A DNA stretch of 64,000 bases from positions 1,674,001-1,738,000 of the forward strand of contig OX579639.1 in the NCBI GenBank assembly GCA_951230915.1, read 5' to 3'. Each line of letters opens with the position of its first letter. Within the stretch, counting starts at the first letter, position 1. This document shows positions 59,229-64,000 of this stretch, piece by piece. Both the position numbers and the translations under genes were made by a program. This DNA comes from Antitrichia curtipendula. Taxonomy: Eukaryota; Streptophyta; Bryopsida; Hypnales; Leucodontaceae. Below the pieces are notes generated by a model. That model was not told the origin of the DNA and searched no databases. It worked only from the letters and a program-made list of their open reading frames with translations.

Positions 59229-60815
59229 ATGCCGCAGCTTAGGCGGAACAGACCAGGCCCATCCACGTCGGCGGCTCCGGTCAAACTCCGGAAGGTCGTT
59301 CCGGTTCTCCCTTCGACAAAGGAGGAGATGGAGATGCTCCGGTTGGATCTCAACCGGATGGGGTGCCAGGGTTTGCTCGACAAACCCTGGGGTTTTAAGG
59401 ACGAGCGGATGGTGAAGGAGATCTAGGGGAAGTGGACGAACCAGTTTGGCAACACGATCCATTGTGTTCCACATCAATGGACGGAAGAGATCTGGAGGGA
59501 GGTATATAAGTTCCAGGCAGGAGGCCACGGGATGGCAAACCGGAAGGACGAGTACGTCCGGGGCAAGTTCCGAGGAGCGGTCAACCCCAAGGACGGATAC
59601 GCGGTAGAAGACTGCATCGACGACCGGCACCGGAAACTGTTACAGTTCCTGATCCCGATCCTCCATCCGGAGAAGCCGACAAGGGTGACAATCACCCTCG
59701 GCAACACTATTTTCGGTGCCCTGAGCGGTGACCGGAAAGCGGACTGGGCCCGGATCATGTTCGATCTGGTGGCCCAGTTGGCGACGAGGGTCGGAAGGAG
59801 TAGGCCGACACCCGTGTTTCCCTACCTCTTCCACCTCTATGAGCAACACCAGCTCCTTTTAGACTCGGAAGAGAAGGAGTGGAAGGTCCAGGAAAATCTC
59901 TTGAAATACGGAGAATCGGAAACGGACGAGGAGGAAAAGGAAACCGGATCCGAGACCGAAGAAGAAGAAGAAGATGAAGAAGAGGCGGAGAGGCAGCCCA
60001 AGCGGCCCAAGACGACGTCTCCGACCGGAAGAGGATCTCCACTCGGTGATAAAACCGGAAAGGAGAAGACACCGGAAGGGGAGAAGGCAGGCTGTTCGAA
60101 GAAGGGACCGGTCGACCCGTTCGAGAAATTGGTGAAGATCCTCGTCGACATCCGCCTGGACTGGGAGGCGAATAGAATTGCCCTAAACCAGATCGGAGAG
60201 TTGGTGCAGGCAACACCGGATAGCAAGTTGCCAGGGAAGGTAGCGGAGTGCATCACCAATCCGGTCGAGATCCGGAAGCAGGAAGCAGAGATCCGTCGAC
60301 TTCAAGAGGAGGTCGACATGTTGAAGGCGGAAGTGGCCACCTTCAAGGAAGATATGGCCGCCACCCGGATAATGGCGGACGAGACGCAGAAGGTGGCGGA
60401 ATCGGTGAAGGCGACTTTCGGTGAGACCGGAAGCGTGGCAGTCAGGGCCAGACTCTTCGATGAGAAGGTCTTAGAGGAGAAGAAACTATCCGGTACACGG
60501 ATAGTCCGGATCCTGACTGACTTCTCCGAGCAGGTGGAGAAGAATTTGGTCTTAGCACGAGGAGCGGTGGACCGGATGGAGGAGTGTACACAGAAGCTGA
60601 CCGGATCGATGAGGGTCCACCTATCGGACATCTCCATGCCGGAATCGTTTCCGGAAGTGCCAGACCCAAGGGAAGGAAAGGACCAGACTCCGTAGTCAAA
60701 GCCGAGTCAGCCTTCCCAGACCGCACCGATCAACATCGAAGACTCTCCCGGTTCTGACATGCCAAATCCGATGGCTGGAGAGCGGAACAGGAACTTGGAA
60801 GAAGTCTTTGAGTAA
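59229..60815 (+). pseudogene. Gag-like protein of the element in F, in-frame stops
   Basis: From ATG 59229 (MPQLRRN). It is related to the copy at 18564 along its length: RMGCQGLLDKPW, KDEYVRGKFRG, DGYAVEDCIDDRH, IPILHPEKPTRVTI, NTIFGAL, FPYLFHLYE. An acidic EEEEEDEEE linker with KRPKTT follows, then a coiled coil (RRLQEEVDMLKAEVATFKEDM) and SGTRIVRILTDFSEQVEKNL. A TAG at 59424 and a TAG near 60693 break it; after the second, PINIEDSPGSD continues in frame to about 60815. It is the best-preserved long stretch of this family in the window. Its role in packaging or transposition is inferred from the resemblance to gag-like proteins. Confidence 0.65.
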
Positions 60816-62023
60816 TTGGAGGCGGAGCCCAAGAGTCCTTCGTTGGGGCGCGGGATAGCGATGTAGAATAAGTTAGGAAGGATAGGATAGGAACGGATCC
60901 GGATTAGTAATCCGATCCGGTAAGTGTTAGGAGGACCGGAAGTTAGGATCCGGATTTAGGTTGACTTTTAACGGCTCTTTTTGCCTTTTGTTATTTTTGG
61001 AAGTTCTCAAAGTGTATATAATTCAGTCCTTGTGCTGAGGACTGGGAGTCTTTCCTTCTACATTTTCTTTGTGTTCTCTCTTTGTACTTTCTTGTTGTAC
61101 GTTCTCCCATGTTTTGGCAGAGTTGTGCGTGAGGGAGTTCGGAAAGCACGAGTGGATGCGTTGGGATTTCTCCCCTTGGTGTTTTTCTTGGTTCTAAGTG
61201 CATGTGAGTGGATAGGATAGAGTTGGGAGTGAATTTCAGTGCCTCAGCGCTTCTAGAATTTGAGATTCCGGGTGAGAAAGCTGTTGTTAGGCTAGGCGGA
61301 TAGGGGGGGATTCCTTAGTCGCGCTAGAACTCCTGGGTGAGAAATCCGGTTGAGTGTCCGATCTCCTGTGAGGTCTCGCCATCTTAGCGGTAAACGGAAG
61401 AATTCTGGTTGACGTTGGAACGGACGGGTACACTTGTAACCGCCTTAGCTTCGCACGGAATAAGATGACATTAGGGTCGTTGTAGTATTGAGAGGATCGT
61501 ACGGGGGGTCTTTGTGTGACCAGTGGACCGGATTGCGATCTGGATTGCTGTGAAGGACCAAACCGGATCCGTACTAGCCTAGGAGGAAGAGATTAGGAAA
61601 GTGGGTCTTCAGCCACTATAAGCCACGGAAGGTGTGGTGGGCCTACCACTCTCAAAAGCAAGCGGCGAACCCTTTGATGGCTAAACAGAGGTAAAACCAA
61701 ACCGGATAGGAGAAGAAATGGTTGTGAGTTGTCTAGAACGGATTGGTCTAGACGGATACCCGGACCGGAAGAGATAGGGTCCTTGGGTTGTTTTGGATTC
61801 GACAACCGAAAGACTAGTTGGAATCGGAAGAGAGAAGAATCCGGTCCTTTGTTTTCTGGGTGTTTTTGGTTCCGGTCATAGGAAGAGGACCGGAAAAGAT
61901 GACTGTTGTCCCTGACTTGGCTTAGTTCGTTAATAGAGTTAGATACTTCACAGAATCTCGTGGGTTCGATCTTTAGAGTCACTTTGTTATGCTTTAGAGT
62001 GCTTTTTGGGAGTATAACATGGG
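60816..62023. other. 3' region of the gag-like element in F: no further gene
   Basis: Mixed-composition DNA with CCGGA-rich words. Only short frames; no pol-type domain seen. Confidence 0.45.
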
Positions 62024-62034
62024 AATTGTTTATC
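62024..62034. repeat. Flanking direct repeat AATTGTTTATC, right copy
   Basis: Identical to 58681-58691. Confidence 0.7.
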
Positions 62035-63580
62035 CTGTGCTGCGACATGGTTTCATAGACGTGACGAAATCCCAAAACGACAAGGCACTTTCCACCAATT
62101 CGGGCCCGGATTTGGTGAATTCCTGAGCAACTTCCATAAGTTTGGGGGCAATGCTAGCTACAAATTCAGCTGTAATCGACAATCTTTTCGAGGTGATCAC
62201 AAAATTGGGCCATTGATCACTGTATTTGGCGAAGGGATTACTCAGTCCGGCCTCGTTTGCGGTTTCAGTTAAGCCCGCCTTGTTTGCGGGGTTACTAGGA
62301 CCGGCCTCATTTGTCTCGATTACTTGCTTTGGTTGAAGAGAGATGTCTTGTTGATGTACCCTAAACAAATAAGAAGCTTCCAACAAGCTTTCCAATTCAC
62401 TTGCCATTGGCAAATGACAAAGATCCTCCAATTGTGAGTCATTTTGAGTTGACAAATGCGGATAGCTCTTATCCAATGGGTTGTCATCAATGGACACATT
62501 TTGCGCCATGCCATCAAGTTGCTTTCCATTTTTTGGCAACATCTGCCCTTCAACTCTTGGGCTCAATATGGAGCCCAACATGGGGTTTGATACGGGGCCC
62601 AATACGGTGCCCAATACGGGGCTCGATACGGGGCCCAATACGGGACTCGATACGGGGCCCAATACGGGACTCAATACGGGGCCCAATAGGGTGCCCAGTA
62701 CGGGGCTCAATACGGGGCTCGGTGTCGTTGGCAAGTCTTGATTGCAAGGTACTTGTGTCATAAAATTTGTAGCATCGCTCTCTATGATATTATCAATTGA
62801 TGCAATGGCCCTTGCCATTTGTTCGGGACGAACCTCTTCCCGACGATTTTGTGGTGCAGACGGGATCACCGGTTCCTCCTTCACGGGCCACATGCTTGAA
62901 GCACCACTTTGTTCACCCACGGATGTAAAATTGCGTGTGCATATCCAATCCGCCTGAGGAGTTGAAAACACCTCTCCGTCAACACCTTCCACCGTGGCAT
63001 TTGACATTGTAGTTGGAATCTTCGTAGAATCCAAATGTACTCCAATATTTCCCCCCTCCATGATCTCTTTTTTAACCTGCATTAAAGCATATTTTTGTCG
63101 CTTCTGTGATTTTGGTGCCTCGCTTGGACTTGCCTTTGGATCATACAAATCGGGAATATCTTTTTGCCCTTTTGTAAGCAAAAGCGGAGCCGTAGTTGTC
63201 GTTGGATATGTGCTCCATTCCACCTTCCGAGCCAATATGAGCTCAGCATACACCATAGAGGCCACGCTGTAGTTTATGAGACCCTTACTCATTGATTTGT
63301 CCCCGAAGAGGGCCCGCCAAACCTCAAGTGATCGATGGACAAAATGTCCATCCTTGCAATTCGATGGCCTGCAACAGAAACCTCGTGTGTGAATAATGTA
63401 GAACTCACGAGGCCACAACTTGTCGATGTAATACATTTTCACATATTTTTTGCAGATTTTGGAGGTCCAATAAGTTTCTTCTTCCTTCTCCCATTCGCTC
63501 TCTGCTTTGATATTTGGATCATCTAAAATGTCCCAGTGAAGCTCGTGGGCAGTCCCCTTGCTCGTACCTTCTGTTGTCAT
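62035..63580 (-). pseudogene. Gene F, 5' part: CKKYVKM domain and low-complexity middle
   Basis: From ATG 63580 (MTTEGTSKG). Residues about 10-130 match gene A: DDPNIKAESEWEKE, CKKYVKMYYIDKLWP, THGFCC-like Cys/His, HFVHRSLEVW, NYSVASMVYAEL, KVEWSTY. The middle has a tandem PVLGPVSS repeat (62570-62720, 15-bp units) that gene A lacks. The frame runs on to VTSM before the inserted element, where it shifts relative to the 3' part. The shared domain and the leader/promoter are intact, so F is a second copy of gene A and not a separate gene. Confidence 0.65.
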
Positions 63581-63694
63581 GGCTGACGACAAGTGATATC
63601 AAAAAATAATTGACCTCACTCTCCACCCGTATAGGAGCAACCAGCACAATGAAGCAACGGTTCTAACGTCCAACACGGGTTCCACCTCTAAATG

Positions 63695-64000
63695 GAGAGA
63701 AGAAGTGAGGAAAAATGGAAAGGCCGTCCGCCTTTATACCCGTCCGCCACCAAACCTAAAGTAGGTCCGGCTGCGGACGCCCTCCCAAACCTCCCGAAGC
63801 GGACTAGGTCGTCTGATTGATCGGACGAGTCAGTCTGTCCGCTCGATCGGACGGTCTGGCCGTCCACTGGTTCGAACGGACGGTCTGACCGTCCGATCGA
63901 GCGGACAGACTGACTGTCCGCTGAATCGGGCGGCCAGATCGTCCGATCAATCGGACGATCTGACCGTCCACTTGATCGGACGGTCGGATCGTCCGAGTCG
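63695..64000 (-). promoter_or_regulatory. GTCCG-rich array and TATA promoter of gene F, running off the window
   Basis: On the minus strand: GTATAAAGG (63735-63743), GCGGACGGCC, then CCTCACTTCTTCTC and the leader. Upstream is a dense array of GGACGGTC/GACCGTCC words, many as inverted TCGGACGGTC palindromes (63800-64000), to the window edge. Confidence 0.6.

Larger units (their letters stand above)
58692..62023 (+). mobile_element. Gag-like element (diverged) splitting gene F
   Basis: 3.33 kb on the plus strand inside gene F, flanked by AATTGTTTATC. It holds a TATA box (58960-58967), a gag-like gene and a 3' region of about 1.2 kb with CCGGAT/CCGGAA-rich DNA like the other gag-like elements. 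It differs from them in duplication length (11 rather than 5 bases) and lacks TGTC...GACA ends, so it is either a related subfamily or was inserted by another mechanism. Confidence 0.6.

Noticed and set aside
1..64000. Reassigned stop codons or programmed readthrough
   Set aside because: All three stops interrupt frames, and partner copies have sense codons at the same sites; decay is simpler.

Overview
This is a eukaryotic, almost certainly streptophyte (plant-lineage) nuclear window made of nested and decaying mobile elements. The reasons are plant-type TTTAGGG-like interstitial repeats, hAT and Mutator-like (MULE) transposases of plant type, GT-AG introns, TATA promoters, and no rRNA, tRNA, operons or ribosome-binding sites. 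A charophyte alga or seedless plant fits best; this is a guess, because nothing in the window names the species. I see no convincing ordinary housekeeping gene.

Layout. 1-5.1 kb: a minus-strand gene (A) encoding a 'CKKYVKM' domain, coiled coil and RING-H2 finger, with a GTCCG-rich promoter array. 5.6-8.1 kb: a SINE-like insertion, a 41-bp minisatellite and AT-rich DNA. 8.1-9.8 kb: a second CKKYVKM gene (B). 11.4-15.4 kb: an intronless protein-kinase-like gene (C), then a hairpin minisatellite and a GTCCG array. 16.6-22.5 kb: two nested gag-like elements; the inner one is complete, with TGTC...GACA ends and a 5-bp ACTTT duplication. 22.5-28.5 kb: minisatellites and a gag fragment. 28.5-31.6 kb: a hAT end, a gag-element fragment and a third CKKYVKM gene (D). 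33.2-34.5 kb: a second kinase-like copy (E), cut by another gag-like element (34.5-37.4 kb). 37.4-56.4 kb: a hAT transposon whose coding exon is split by a roughly 15.7-kb element. 56.6-63.6 kb: a second RING-type CKKYVKM gene (F), split by a 3.3-kb gag-like element, with a GTCCG array up to the window edge.

Most interesting system. The element at about 38131-53863 has imperfect terminal inverted repeats, inverted subterminal GATGAAAGT arrays and an 11-bp flanking direct repeat. It carries two divergent multi-exon genes. One is a MULE-type transposase (WRKY/GCM1-like zinc finger, DDE core, SWIM finger). The other is a roughly 13-exon gene joining a ParB-like DGNHR domain to a permuted (beta-class) DNA N4/N6-methyltransferase-like domain. 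A transposon that carries its own bacterial-type DNA-modifying enzyme is the main candidate for a new system here, possibly for self-marking or anti-silencing.

The second theme is a set of intronless multicopy genes (CKKYVKM-RING, CKKYVKM-GGSQYY and kinase-like) that share one promoter plan: a GTCCG array, then a TATA box, then a CTCAC motif about 25-35 bases downstream. Nearly every long reading frame is broken by isolated in-frame stops. Where paired copies can be compared, several stops are single G-to-A or C-to-T changes, as expected of methylated, silenced DNA.
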